Below are positions 1-9,856 of a stretch of DNA of 64,000 nucleotides, piece after piece. Under the pieces are notes generated by a model. That model was not told the origin of the DNA. It made no database searches and saw only the letters and a list, made by a program, of their open reading frames with translations. Position 1 is the first letter of the stretch; every line of letters starts with the position of its first letter. The stretch is from Sphaerulina vaccinii (Eukaryota > Ascomycota > Dothideomycetes > Mycosphaerellales > Mycosphaerellaceae), in NCBI GenBank assembly GCA_022570795.1, contig JAKUDP010000005.1, positions 558,001 through 622,000 on the forward strand, written 5' to 3'. The translations under genes and the position numbers were made by a program.

Positions 1-891
1 GTGATCGACGCCGCCTGCTGCGATACCGGTCTGATCATTAGCAGACTCTTCAGTTTGTGAAGCATTGCGCTGGGCAGACTGATTCTCGTTGGCATCAGAA
101 GGGTCTTGACCAGTACCGTTCACACTTTCTTCTAGTAAAGCACTAAGCTCGTTGCCCCTAGCTGGACGTCTTGACGAGTTACGACGTCTTTGAACGCCCG
201 TAGGACTGGCGGCAGCAACGGCAGGCGATGGGGGCCCATCTCGCGTAAGTCTCGGACTACGACGTGGAGGCTCACGATCATCAGAGTTGCGAGTGTCGAT
301 GTGTGGAGGAGGCATGCTGTGTACTGGGTGATCTATGCATCAAGTCTTACTGTGAGGCTTACGATGCTTTATATGCTATGTTCCTCTGGTCTTCCTGGTT
401 TGTCGCGGACAAGCCCAGACGAGCCATTATTAAATCTGCCGCAGTCATCTTGTCCCAAGCTGGGCGAGACCCTTCTAGCTGCATGAACCCTGTGCCGCAC
501 CTCTATCCTTCGACCGCCGCAATCAAGTTCCATCTCGCAATTATACAGACCTGCGCTCGTACATAGTTCCAGTCGAGGTCACTCTGGCTGTTCATGACGG
601 CATCTGTGAAGAACTCCACGACGGAGGATAGCTGAGCATTCAAGTGCGATTCGTACTGAGCACAGAACTTGTTGGTAGCCATGATGGCCTGAGACTGGCT
701 CGACATAGTGCTGATCCAGAGGCCTACTGTCGCGTTCAGTTTAGCGCTGCTGCATTTGCGAGGTGTCTCTTACTGTTTGCTTGATTCAAAGGAGCCACAT
801 TGGCCACTGTTTCACTGCATTCCGGATATGGCAGTGCCGCACCAACCCCAGGCTGCTGGGCTTGTTTGTCCGCTTCAGACTTGTAAGACAT
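1..891 (-). CDS. Unrecognised protein, 3' end cut by window edge
   Basis: Four exons on the minus strand join in one open frame: 891-774, 726-547, 471-363 and 316 to beyond position 1. The introns are 727-773 (GTAAGA...GACAG with a CTAAAC branch), 472-546 and 317-362 (GTAAGC...ACACAG). The start is the ATG at 889-891. The visible part, about 240 residues, has a short helical N-terminal portion around residues 40-130. It then becomes rich in Pro, Arg, Ser, Asn and acidic residues, suggesting a disordered, perhaps nuclear, protein. No known domain was recognised. It is the leftmost visible gene of the putative Starship. The 472-546 intron is the least certain of the three. Confidence 0.5.
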
Positions 892-1028
892 ACTGCAGGT
901 CAGGAGTTTGAATGAGCTGAATGATGGTCCCAAAACAGACGACTCAAGGTACTTATGATGCCTGGAGACGCGGCGGTACGGAGAACAACAATCATGGCTC
1001 GTTTGGGCCGTGCCACTGCTCAACCCCT

Positions 1029-1200
1029 TTAAAGCACGCCGGACCGCCTTTAATGCTGGCCAGTTTCAGTATCTACTGACCGTCTCAAAATCTACTGACG
1101 GATCTGGACACGTTGATCTCTTGGGCTTCACGCCGAACCGTCTTCAATGCTGGCCAGTTTTAGAATCTACTGACGGATCTGGACACGTCGATTGGGCTTA
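1029..1200. repeat. Two-copy direct repeat of about 100 bp
   Basis: A block containing CACGCCG-AACCG-CTTCAATGCTGGCCAGTTT-AATCTACTGAC occurs twice, at about 1029-1120 and 1129-1200. The phrase AATCTACTGACGGATCTGGACACG occurs in both copies. It fills the gap between the leftmost gene and the CAP gene. Its GCTGGCCAGTTT core resembles the minisatellite at 6655-6985. Confidence 0.6.
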
Positions 1201-1249
1201 GATTTCTATCTAATTCTCATTCTATGTACTGCAGCCAAATCTGAACAAA

Positions 1250-1996
1250 TCACAAGCGATCAAACATCGTCCGGCCGTGAGGATAGCTTGGTGTTACCGG
1301 TGGACGGACGTTCATCTTGAATTGACCGGGATTCAGAACGTTTCCTGGTGGATAGTAATTACAAGCCAAGAAAAGTCCGACGTTGTGACTGCCGTCACAG
1401 TCGTACAAAGCACAGCCTACATCAGTGGTGCTTCGCCAAACCAGTTGTGTGAAGTGTCCTACTGCATCCGAATATGCAGCTTGGTTGTAGTCATAATCCT
1501 TTTGCTCATCAGCCCATATATCTATGCCATCTCTTGCGAATGTCGCAGGTGGCGATTTGTCTTTGTTGGGGGTGGTTTGGATCTGCCAAACCAGGTTTTG
1601 CCCAGCAGAATCGTGCTCTGGGATACAGTGATGAACCAACAGGTCAGCGCTCGTAGCAAGACTTTCGTTCCATCTAAGGGGAGCTGCGACGTGCTGTTGT
1701 CGATGGAAATTGGTGCTGTTCAGTACCGTATCGACCAACGACTGTGGGCCGCCTGTATTGTCAGCCGTGGCTGCAGTGGTCGTCTGCGACGATAAGCTCC
1801 TTGTTATGCTGTATACAGAGCTAGTGGACGATCGACTGGGCTCATATCGTGCAGCGGAATCCGATGCATCCGTCGAGCAGTCACACGAGGTCCATATGGT
1901 TATTGTCTGCGCCGCGGCAACATGACCACCTCCTACGTTATATGCAGCACTACACGATACAGGCGCAATGAGAGCAGTCAGCTGTGAGAGGTTCAT
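1250..1996 (-). CDS. CAP/SCP (PR-1-like) secreted protein
   Basis: A single-exon 248-residue protein starting at the ATG at 1994-1996. The C-terminal half (about residues 85-235) is a CAP domain. It shows HFTQLVWRSTTDVGCALYDC, the classic CAP1 signature with its His and Cys, and the CAP2-like ACNYYPPGNV. The N-terminus is hydrophobic enough to be a weak signal peptide, followed by a Ser/Thr-rich linker. CAP proteins are extracellular and bind sterols or lipids, and several fungal members act in host interaction. It lies among other secreted-protein genes in the cargo. The family call is firm; the biological role is unknown. Confidence 0.85.
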   Translation of the reverse strand: MNLSQLTALIAPVSCSAAYNVGGGHVAAAQTITIWTSCDCSTDASDSAARYEPSRSSTSSVYSITRSLSSQTTTAATADNTGGPQSLVDTVLNSTNFHRQQHVAAPLRWNESLATSADLLVHHCIPEHDSAGQNLVWQIQTTPNKDKSPPATFARDGIDIWADEQKDYDYNQAAYSDAVGHFTQLVWRSTTDVGCALYDCDGSHNVGLFLACNYYPPGNVLNPGQFKMNVRPPVTPSYPHGRTMFDRL

Positions 1997-2105
1997 GATA
2001 TAGAGAAGTCTGGTAGCTTGAAGTAACTACGGTCGAGCGTTGGCGGTCTGCTATAAGAATTGCAAAAGATCCAGTTTCAGCCTCATGGACCAATTCTGAG
2101 CAGGT

Positions 2106-2954
2106 TTATTTCTTGGCGCTGAACGCCTCTCCGGAGGCTTGAACAGGAACGATCAGCACATCACCCACAATCTTCAGCTCCGTAAGGTCTCTGATGCTTG
2201 TCCAACTGAAAAACCGTCCGATGTGGGTGGACAGCTTTGCAAAGACGAACCGTGTCCATTCCTGTGGCCCGCTACGATCTGGCGTGTCGCAGTCATAAGC
2301 TGTGACACTATGCCCCGTTGAGACGGTACAAGCTAGCTCTTGAGTGACCTGCGCTACCATCATTGGCAGCATGGGGTGGTTGGCAGAGATATACAGCGTC
2401 CACTGGATTGGAATGTTCATGCGCATTATCTCTTCTTGTCTATAGTCGCTCGGATTCGCTATTCCCAGCCAGTCGAACTCGAGGCCAAGAACAATATGAG
2501 CGCCTTGCCAAAACTGAGGAGGGACCTGTCTTCGTTAGCTGATCGTGGGATAGTGCTTCAAGCGTAAGAGATATCGCATAAAGCTAGATTGGAGTATCCT
2601 GAAATTCAGGGCACGTCGGGTCGTTTCCTCATCCACGGGATACTTGTTAAAGGAGAAGTACTTGTCTGTTGGACCCTGCCTGTCCAGGACTGCGTATGTC
2701 AGGCCTGGACTCTTATGTAGCCAGGACTGCCTGATTTCCGTCATGGTACTATTGGAGTATCGCTGGACTTGCCAGATCACAGGCCAAGGAAGACGGGACC
2801 CCTTTTTGTTTGTGTTGGAATGCAGCAGGGAACTCTTGCATGCGAAGGGTACGATAAGACTGTCGAGCCGAGAAGGCAAGAGTTGAGGACCCAGCCATAA
2901 CGATATAGCAAGCATGGATCCGAAAATGAGGCAAAGACATCGCTTGATGGTCAT
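2106..2954 (-). pseudogene. OCH1-like (GT32) glycosyltransferase remnant lacking the DXD segment
   Basis: Starting at the ATG at 2952-2954, the frame encodes a type II membrane anchor (residues 1-22), then LPWPVIWQVQ and SFMRYLLRLK, which match the start and the 'DLLRYxxL' helix of OCH1-type GT32 enzymes. It then meets TAA at 2535-2537. The same frame reopens with PPQFWQGAHIVLGLEFDW and IQWTLYISANHPML, matching the downstream GT32 regions, and ends with KIVGDVLIVPV. The GG-Y-D-x-D segment that carries the metal-binding DXD motif is absent between the two halves. The TAA sits in what looks like the 3' end of an old intron (GCTAACGAAGACAG). A deletion that removed the DXD exon end and the intron donor would explain this. 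It is probably non-functional. Confidence 0.7.
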
Positions 2955-3138
2955 GTTGGAGAATAAGCAGAACAGACTTGGAAGTTCAGAGTACATCTTC
3001 TGCGAAAGCTGTCACTCTCACGCGATTGGAACTGAGGCGACTGGGCTGAAAGTGGACAACACGGCGCAGACTGGACTTTTCGGGTGGATCCGCTTCTAAA
3101 TCGAGTACCTCGAATGTCATTGGCTCAATGGTGATCTA

Positions 3139-4791
3139 TCAGAATACTGCGCCAGCTTCCAGCCGCTGAGCACATATGTGCTGAGATATCGACAACGTAG
3201 CCGCGCTATGCTCTGTCAGAGGATGAGCGTCGCCCAGCACCGCTCTCCGACGCGTATACACCTCATTATCAAGCACTCTGGCCTTCTCCCATTGGCCCTG
3301 CTGTTTGAAGACCAAAGCTAGCTGTGCGGTTTGTGTGATCGTGGCAAGCGGTTCCTGTAGTCTCTCTTCGCTCTTACACAACTGCTTTGTCCACGTCTCA
3401 CTCATCGCATAAGTGTCCATCACGAACGTCACAAGAGCCTCCAGATCCGCGATCGTGGTCATAGGTCCCAGGCTTACGCATAGTAAAGCGCTCGCTTCCT
3501 TGTTTCCTATAAGCTCCTTGCGGCTTATTACACTCTGCATCCAGTTCATATGAGAAAATGACTTTTTCCTGTTGAGATCGCGCGTGCTCGTCATTCGCGT
3601 GAGCCCTAGCGAGATCTTCCGGTGGCGTGCAGCTGCTACAAGACTAGAACACTCTATTACAGTGCCATCTGCTGCCAATACGTTGAACAAGATTGTGGCG
3701 CCCTGGCTCATGGCATTTCCAATCGTACCCATCAAGCTTTTGTGAAGTTTGCAGATCGGCCGTCCGTTGTGATGCTTGAGGCTCACTAGTCGATCATACA
3801 AAACCTTCGTGAGCCTGGTAGTATACTTCGAGATTCGAGCCATTGCGTCCGTGCCATATAGACGATGCATCACATCGATTGCGCAATCGAGTGCCAGTAT
3901 CTGATGCAATGGTAGTGACACACAGTGAGGAGCTATACTTCCCAGCAACCCAGCCTTAGCGCGTTGAGAGCCCCAGAGTCCTCGAGTAGTATCACGACGA
4001 ATCAATAGAGCACTGAACTCTGGGTAGCCAAATATTCGATCGAAAGCAACTGTTACAAAGTCAGGAGCAGCATAGTGGTAAGAGAAATCCAGACCACCAT
4101 TGCTACAAAGTGCTGTCGCATCTACTAGAGCGTAGACAGACCCTTGGCTTCGACGTCGCACACGATCGGACCTATTTGGGCTTAGTCGTTCTTCGTGAAC
4201 AGTATTGGGCTCAACATACCAGTCAAGGGGAAACCTTCGCCCACTAATGTCTGCTTGGCCAGGATAGACGAAGAGACCATAGTGTCGACTTGATGGATTT
4301 CCACCCAGCCAACGCTCGACTTCATAGTCATTGTCGAAGCATCTTATGTTCGCATTTGGACTATTCAGTCTTGCGACGGTGTCGTACATACCCTTGTAGT
4401 ACCCAAGCCATATAGGATCCCGTTGGCGTCCAGGGGCATTCTGTATACATGAGCCAACCAGGGCGACTGCAGAACTCACGTCTGGCAGAAAGACGACATC
4501 ATATTGATCTGGGTCTGCGTTGAAAAGGCCCAGAGTTCGCAAGCGTATTCGACGAACCTGATCCTGCGGTAGGGTCGACGACACTACTGACAAGCAAGGG
4601 CTGCCGTAGGTTGTGTCCAGGAGAATGCGTGAGCATGATTTGATCAGCGACTTGGGATAGATCTGGCAGCCGTCAGTAATGCTTCACAAGAAAGAAGAGC
4701 TTTGCACAACCGTCCTACTGCTATGATCGAGATAAACTCCATCCATATGAGGATATTCGCAGCGCCTCAAAGACTCGACGTCCGAATACAT
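3139..4791 (-). CDS. MOCOS-like class V aminotransferase domain fused to C-terminal TPR repeats
   Basis: Two exons, 4791-4711 and 4662-3139, are joined over a 48-nt phase-0 intron (GTTGTG...CAG), giving 534 residues. Exon 1 ends in GVYLDHSSRT and exon 2 opens with IYPKSLI, which rebuilds the 'YLDHAGTTxYPKSLI' start of molybdenum-cofactor sulfurases (HxB/MOCOS N-domain). Further family landmarks are YGSP, NADPDQYDVVF, SGRRFPLDWYV, YALVDATAL and PDFVTVAFDRIFGYPEF. In the family the PLP-binding lysine sits in SFYK-x-FG. Here the position reads AFDRIFG with Arg at about residue 236, so the enzyme may be inactive. Residues of about 480-525 add a kinesin-light-chain-type TPR (QLALVFKQQGQWEKA) in place of the MOSC domain. 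Confidence 0.8.
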
Positions 4792-4917
4792 AGTGTTAGC
4801 AGGCAGCACGGTGGGCAGGCTCAACGGCATATCATTGACTCTTATATGTTCTCAGCTACATAAATCCACGCCGAGAGTGCGCAGCGCTTGCGCTGTCGCG
4901 TGATCTACAGGGAAAAT

Positions 4918-5381
4918 ATTCTAAACCAAAATAACCCTGAGCCCAAAACAACGACTGGGACAGCTACTACCAAAGAGTCGTAGAATCTAGGATTATTGCG
5001 ATATCTCTATAACGACTTGTTGTAATAGCCTTAGATATTCTGAATATCTAGATTATATAGAGATCTTCTATAATTATAAGTATTAGGCGATTATACGCGC
5101 TCGTCGTTGCGATATCGTCGTCGCTATAAAAGCAAGCATTCTCGAGCTAAATCTTGGCAGTTTTCTCGCGATTACTACGCCGAAACGGTATCTCTATTCC
5201 TATGCGCAATATTGTTAATACAAGGACGTAACTTCAGAGGCTATATAGCAGCATATAGATCTATAGTATATCCGAGTCTTAGGCTAATCCGCTAAGAAAC
5301 ACAGAAGTTCAAAAATTGGAAGACCTCGAGGACTATCGCGTAAGGACCCCTCTTAGGCTCAGGGTTTTTTTGGTTTAGAAT
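4918..5381. mobile_element. Non-autonomous element with 26-bp terminal inverted repeats (MITE-like), RIP-affected
   Basis: ATTCTAAACCAAAATAACCC at 4918, continuing to GAGCC at 4943, is matched in inverted orientation by 5356-5381 (GGCTCAGGGTTTTTTTGGTT and onward) with one mismatch. The 460-bp interior is TA-rich with many stop codons, and the open frame at 5107-5295 is not recognisable. The flanks share GACCCAAAAC/GCCCAAAAC-like words, but no clean target duplication was found. It lies between the MOCOS-like gene and the lysozyme-like gene. Confidence 0.65.
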
Positions 5382-5464
5382 AGCTGTTTTGGGTCAACGC
5401 GCGGGGCGTCGGTCCATCTGTGTCCAGAATCAGACTTGGGAACTTGCGTTAGACCTTCAAAGAC

Positions 5465-6265
5465 TCACCCCGTCAGTCTGTTAGCTATATCGCTCGCATA
5501 GCTCTTCGTGCAGCAGCCTTTTTCGAGATCTCCACTTGCATCGACACTGCCACCGTTGTACATCCTTGCCGCACGATACCATGTCGACTCATCATTGCGA
5601 TCTTGTCCTTCCAAGAGCTGTTGGAGTCCATCTCCAGTGGCGGTGCCCAGGATCCCGTCCTCGATCATCTGTGCAATGTCGTTCTCTAAGCAAGGTTCTT
5701 TGACCATAGTGGGATCAAACGTCGTGGCAGAGCAACGATTATCATTACACGTTCCTAGCCCGTTATGGCTTTGCATCAGTCCAGTGTTGAGGATGCTGCC
5801 ATCGTACGAAGTAGTACAGCTACGCACGCAACCACTGGATTCTTGCATCACGGTTGCTAAAATAAATCGATCATCGACATCGTTAGCCTCTGCTAATGCT
5901 TCAATACTGCGACGAAGAGCTTGCAATTCGCCATCCGAAACATTGGACACATTGTTCAGTGAGCAAGACGACTTTATATGCGGTGCGTTTGATGCGAATC
6001 TGAGGCTGTCAGCCTGGCAATGCTTCGGAACAGAGACATACAGTGAATCAAAGTCTGACCACTTGGCGAGCGATGGCCAGCCTTGTGCAACCGATCCGTT
6101 GCCATAGTACGCCGTGTACGTTGCGACGGGGGTGATTTCAATGCCGCCCCTAGTACGTGTGACCACCTCTGGCAAGGATTGCGTTGGAGATTCTGTAGTG
6201 ATATCACATTGACTGGCCGCGAGTTGAATGATCAATAGAACGACGGAGTAGTAACGGATAGCCAT
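5465..6265 (-). CDS. Secreted lysozyme-like (SLT/GH23-type) protein
   Basis: A single-exon 266-residue protein. Residues 1-18 are a clear signal peptide (MAIRYYSVVLLIIQLAASQC). From about residue 105 it shows a lysozyme-like fold: an alpha-helical lead-in, then RFILATVMQESSGCV with the likely catalytic Glu in MQESSG, LNTGLMQSHNG matching the GLMQ motif of transglycosylases, and AARMYNGG near the end. Six or more Cys suggest disulfides and an extracellular location. It probably cleaves peptidoglycan or a similar glycan, which would suit competition with bacteria. Substrate and role are inferred. Confidence 0.75.
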   Translation of the reverse strand: MAIRYYSVVLLIIQLAASQCDITTESPTQSLPEVVTRTRGGIEITPVATYTAYYGNGSVAQGWPSLAKWSDFDSLYVSVPKHCQADSLRFASNAPHIKSSCSLNNVSNVSDGELQALRRSIEALAEANDVDDRFILATVMQESSGCVRSCTTSYDGSILNTGLMQSHNGLGTCNDNRCSATTFDPTMVKEPCLENDIAQMIEDGILGTATGDGLQQLLEGQDRNDESTWYRAARMYNGGSVDASGDLEKGCCTKSYASDIANRLTG

Positions 6266-6654
6266 GGTCTTGGTACTTTATGCAGATTGTCACGACGGAT
6301 TTTGAAGCCTTATATGTCTATGGGCCAATATGCTGCAACAAGATGCTCCGAAACAGCCTTTGATACCGCATTCGTCAAGAACACATCGACGAGAGTATAA
6401 CAGTCCCAATGACCTGACAGAAACCCAGCAACACATCTGAAGAGCGTTAGCGCATTCGATATGCACAGCCGTAGACACCTCGTGGTACCTGAACAAAGCC
6501 TCAGTAAGTCCATGGCGACTTCTGTCTCCTCTTCCAACATTCTGCTATGCCATTGATCGAAGACTGGGTGCGAAGCCGATGTCAATCAGCTCCCGCCGAC
6601 TGAAACTAGCATTACTCGCCCTCTCTCGACGACGAAGACAAACGGCAGCACATT

Positions 6655-6985
6655 GGTTGTTGGCCCGTTCTGGACAGTTACGTTGCCAGCACCATCGACC
6701 CATGTTGGCCCATTCTGAAAACAACGTCATCGTCATGATTAGCAGCATTGACCCATGCTGGCCCATTCTAGACAGGTACGTAGTCGCGGGGATCAGCAGC
6801 ATTGACCCATGCTGGCCCGTTCTGGACAGGTACGTAGTCGCGGGCATGCTGGCCCGTTCTGGACAACTCAGCATTGGCCCTATTGGCTCACCCACTTCGC
6901 CACAGACGCCATCAGGATTCATTGATTGTTGGCCTGTTCTGGGCAGCTACATCGTAGTCGATCGCTCGAGATCAATGTCCGCCCG
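6655..6985. repeat. Degenerate minisatellite with GCTGGCCCGTTCTGGACA core
   Basis: At least six copies of TG(C/T)TGGCCC(G/A)TTCTGGACA lie between about 6658 and 6955. Three of them are spaced about 57-60 bp with the same follow-on phrase (GGTACGTAGTCGCGGG). A last degenerate copy (CGCCCGTTCTGGCCACA) lies inside the 3' end of the next gene. A similar word occurs alone at about 22686 (GCTGGCTCGTTCTGGAC). The rest of the gap 6266-6654 shows no supported gene. Confidence 0.7.
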
Positions 6986-8389
6986 TTCTGGCCACAACAG
7001 AAGTCGCTTGCAGAGCCACTCAAAATCTACCCACTTGACGCCTTCTGCAAAGGAGGACCGCATGCGGTGGAAACTATGTAGCGTATCAAGACTGTGCGTT
7101 AAGCGCTCGTCGAGGATGCCTTGCTGTGCTCCGATAGCAGCTAAGCGACGCCCCAATCGTTTGCATCCAGTCCAAGTTGGACTTAGATAGTGCACAAGCA
7201 TTCTATAGTACTCAAGTCGATGCCACATGCGGCCTTGATCGTAGCCAATACGATGATAGCGATCTACGAGGCTCGGGATGACTGTAGCCCATTGCCTCCT
7301 AAAGTTGCATGGACAGGCTTGTATGCAAAGTGAACTTGAGGACAGCGCTACCATCGCTCTAGCATCGAGTCGTTGGAGTTGCAGGTCAATCGAAGAACAA
7401 GCGCATATCACAGCCAAATCTGCTAATGCTCGCTGGAGCTCGACAAGCTCGCTAGTAGCTCTAGGCCAGCACGAGAGTAGTATTGCTGCTCGATGGAGGC
7501 GCAGGTGGATGTTCCAGTACTCATATGCCAGCTGTATATGATGACTCGGCTTGCAGTGGACCTGGAGGAAACACATATATAGATATTCGTTATTGAGAAA
7601 CTGCTCCGTATACCTCTCAGGGGAGAAGGAAGATTGTTCTGCTCGACTAGAGTCGATGTCCCACACTCCCGGTATACTGCATTGCTGGATGACATCGAAC
7701 ATGCCCGCCGTATTGAACTTGTGCCTGTACCTCCAGATCTTGATACCTTGTGCAGGTTTATCGCAAGTACTCGTGGTGAGGGTGTACTGAGCGGTTGTCG
7801 AATCAGCCGCAGTGCACAACAAGCTTCTACAGAGTCTCCCCAGGTGGAGTGCTAGAATCGACAGTGGGACCACAAGGACGATCTGCTCAGCTTGTTCCAT
7901 ATGCCTCTTCGACGCAATGCTAATAGTGGCCCTGCAGTATGGAAATACTCGATCGCAATCAGCTGGGTTCATCGTTACTACGGGTAACAGGTCATTATCC
8001 CAATGATGAACGTCAGCACGCTCGCAAATCAGCACGATTGCAACAAAGCAGTTGATTCGTGCAAAGGTTCTGCGCGCATCAGAGGCCATCTGTTGCTGCG
8101 CCAAGAACAGCGCGATACCACCATATACGTAACGATATCTTTTGGAAAAACGGAGCCTGCCACGGGGCGGTTGCCATTGTATCAATTCTGCAGCTCTTGT
8201 AGATAAACAGTGAGTATAAATAATGTCTTGGAGTTCTGGAGGCAAGTCCCACCAGTTCGCCATGTTTTGCAATAGACATCCTTCGTTCCTCTTTGGCGTT
8301 ATATACATTCTCAATGTATCGTAATGGGCCTGTTTCGACTCTCTCCTGTTGCTCGTCTCGGTCGAGTTCTCAGATTGTAATGTCACCAT
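6947..8389 (-). CDS. F-box-like/2EXR-like fungal protein of unknown function
   Basis: A single-exon 480-residue protein starting at the ATG at 8387-8389. Residues 46-62 (WWDLPPELQDIIYTHCL) match the short N-terminal helix found in fungal F-box-like and 2EXR proteins. The remainder is helical, Cys/Trp-rich and unrecognised. An internal ATG at about residue 43, just before this motif, is an alternative start. The last residues (WPERADIDLERSTTM) are encoded by the edge of the adjoining minisatellite, so the C-terminus has probably been replaced by repeat sequence. Confidence 0.65.
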   Translation of the reverse strand: MVTLQSENSTETSNRRESKQAHYDTLRMYITPKRNEGCLLQNMANWWDLPPELQDIIYTHCLSTRAAELIQWQPPRGRLRFSKRYRYVYGGIALFLAQQQMASDARRTFARINCFVAIVLICERADVHHWDNDLLPVVTMNPADCDRVFPYCRATISIASKRHMEQAEQIVLVVPLSILALHLGRLCRSLLCTAADSTTAQYTLTTSTCDKPAQGIKIWRYRHKFNTAGMFDVIQQCSIPGVWDIDSSRAEQSSFSPERYTEQFLNNEYLYMCFLQVHCKPSHHIQLAYEYWNIHLRLHRAAILLSCWPRATSELVELQRALADLAVICACSSIDLQLQRLDARAMVALSSSSLCIQACPCNFRRQWATVIPSLVDRYHRIGYDQGRMWHRLEYYRMLVHYLSPTWTGCKRLGRRLAAIGAQQGILDERLTHSLDTLHSFHRMRSSFAEGVKWVDFEWLCKRLLLWPERADIDLERSTTM

Positions 8390-8403
8390 CTGCGCTTAGT
8401 CTT

Positions 8404-8895
8404 TTAGAGCTCGGACCAATGGGCAGGCTCCTCGATACATTCGTAGTCTGATTCATGAAGTTTGTGCCGCTTGAACAATTTGCTGCAGATTCCAGCGAAA
8501 GTGCGCCAGATCTGAACGGTGTTCCACTGGGCATGACTGTGGTGGGCCATCGCTTGCTCAGAGCGAGCTGCAATTGAGCGTTTTCGTGCGGACCACTGCG
8601 TAGACATTGTGCCTGAGGCTAATGGAATAGTAGGGAGAGGTCCATTTGCACGGCCAGGACCATGAATCTCTGAAAAGTGCGGCATAGGCCAGAGCAAAGG
8701 CGAACGCGGGCTCGTAGGTGACTTGCTCAAGAAGGGCATAGATGGAGTCCCTAGTGTGCCGTCCAGGTGAGTGGCCCAGGGATGTGAGCGTACATTGAGC
8801 TCGGTGGGGATTCTGATGCGAATTGATGGCTTCATTGTGAAAGAGACAGCCTGCACGGTCAGGACTTGCTCACACAGAAGCAGTTTCCTGCGCAT
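8404..8895 (-). CDS. Unrecognised small basic protein
   Basis: An open frame of 163 residues. The first ATG is at 8895, but the ATG at 8835 (MKPSIRIRIPTEL) reads more like a natural start and gives 143 residues. The middle is rich in Pro and Ser. The C-terminus is helical and mixed-charge (TFAGICSKLFKRHKLHESDY). It stops 15 bp before the start of the next gene on the same strand. No domain was recognised and confidence rests only on length and frame quality. Confidence 0.35.
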   Translation of the reverse strand: MRRKLLLCEQVLTVQAVSFTMKPSIRIRIPTELNVRSHPWATHLDGTLGTPSMPFLSKSPTSPRSPLLWPMPHFSEIHGPGRANGPLPTIPLASGTMSTQWSARKRSIAARSEQAMAHHSHAQWNTVQIWRTFAGICSKLFKRHKLHESDYECIEEPAHWSEL

Positions 8896-9418
8896 GAGTA
8901 TTAATATTGATGTTAGTGATCCACGACAACGCGAAGGACATGCCTGGTATGTTTCACATAGCGCTGATGACCACTGCGTGTTGCTGAGGATAATTGCTGA
9001 GGTGGTGCAATCGGTGCAATGAGCGCTTGACTGTTCGCGCCAATGCGGCTACTATGATGCAGTCACGAACCTTGCTCTGCTAGTGGAAGTATATCATCAT
9101 CAATTGACAGGCGCCACCACACAAGGACAGTGATAGAGCGACATGACTATGCAAGACAAATCCGACAAGTGAAGGCAGTTTACAGACAGACGTGCTTCAC
9201 TTTATCCCTGCATCTCGTTTCGCGCTACTGCTCCCGACAAAACGATTCCCTGAGAAGACTCAAAGCGAATTACTCATAGCACTCACACATTAGCACGCAC
9301 AAGCAGACTGTTCTTCCTCCCTGCCCCTCACGGTAGCAAGACCTTCGCGACAATAGTCAGTGACATGGGTACGCAGGTACTCAAACATTACTGACCGCAC
9401 CACAGCTTTATCGACATC
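8896..9418. other. Intergenic stretch without a supported gene
   Basis: No spliceable frame of any quality was found on either strand. The part from 9190 to 9400 is CT-rich and could serve as promoter for the gene at 9419. Confidence 0.4.
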
Positions 9419-9772
9419 ATGAGTGCACCACAGCACTCTCGCACTCTATCGAATCTTGGGAAAGCGCCTGCTATCGATTACGCCATTGACCCATCGAGCT
9501 CACTAGAAGCACTGCTTAGCTCTCATGAAGGACCTAGTCTTTGCGAAGCAGCGCGGGATAGAATTGTAGCGACCGAGCGGATTTCGCTGACCTCCGATCG
9601 AACACAACGAACCAAGTGGCCGGCATTCATCGTGTTTCCGCCTGAAAATCCATCACACCGCTCTCAACGCGAGAGAAACAACCATGCTGTGGACCAGCCA
9701 GGTAGCAAGGAACTCCATTGCAGCCACTGCCTTGAAGGCTATATAGACACAGTCGATATCCGCATCAATTGA
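9419..9772 (+). CDS. Unrecognised 117-residue protein
   Basis: An ATG-to-TGA frame of 117 residues preceded by a CT-rich upstream region. It is Ser/Arg-rich with a single CxxC (LHCSHCLEGY) near the C-terminus, perhaps half of a metal site. No domain was recognised. A further 3' exon is possible. Confidence 0.35.
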   Translation: MSAPQHSRTLSNLGKAPAIDYAIDPSSSLEALLSSHEGPSLCEAARDRIVATERISLTSDRTQRTKWPAFIVFPPENPSHRSQRERNNHAVDQPGSKELHCSHCLEGYIDTVDIRIN

Positions 9773-9856
9773 AACTCAAGGACTCCCATATATTCAATTC
9801 AAAACACCTGTCACCACGCCTCGACTTGCTCCTCTCGGCTATCGAAAAATGAATGA

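Noticed and set aside
1277..1795. Plus-strand ORF of 172 codons
   Set aside because: Lies antisense to the CAP gene, whose domain motifs are on the minus strand.
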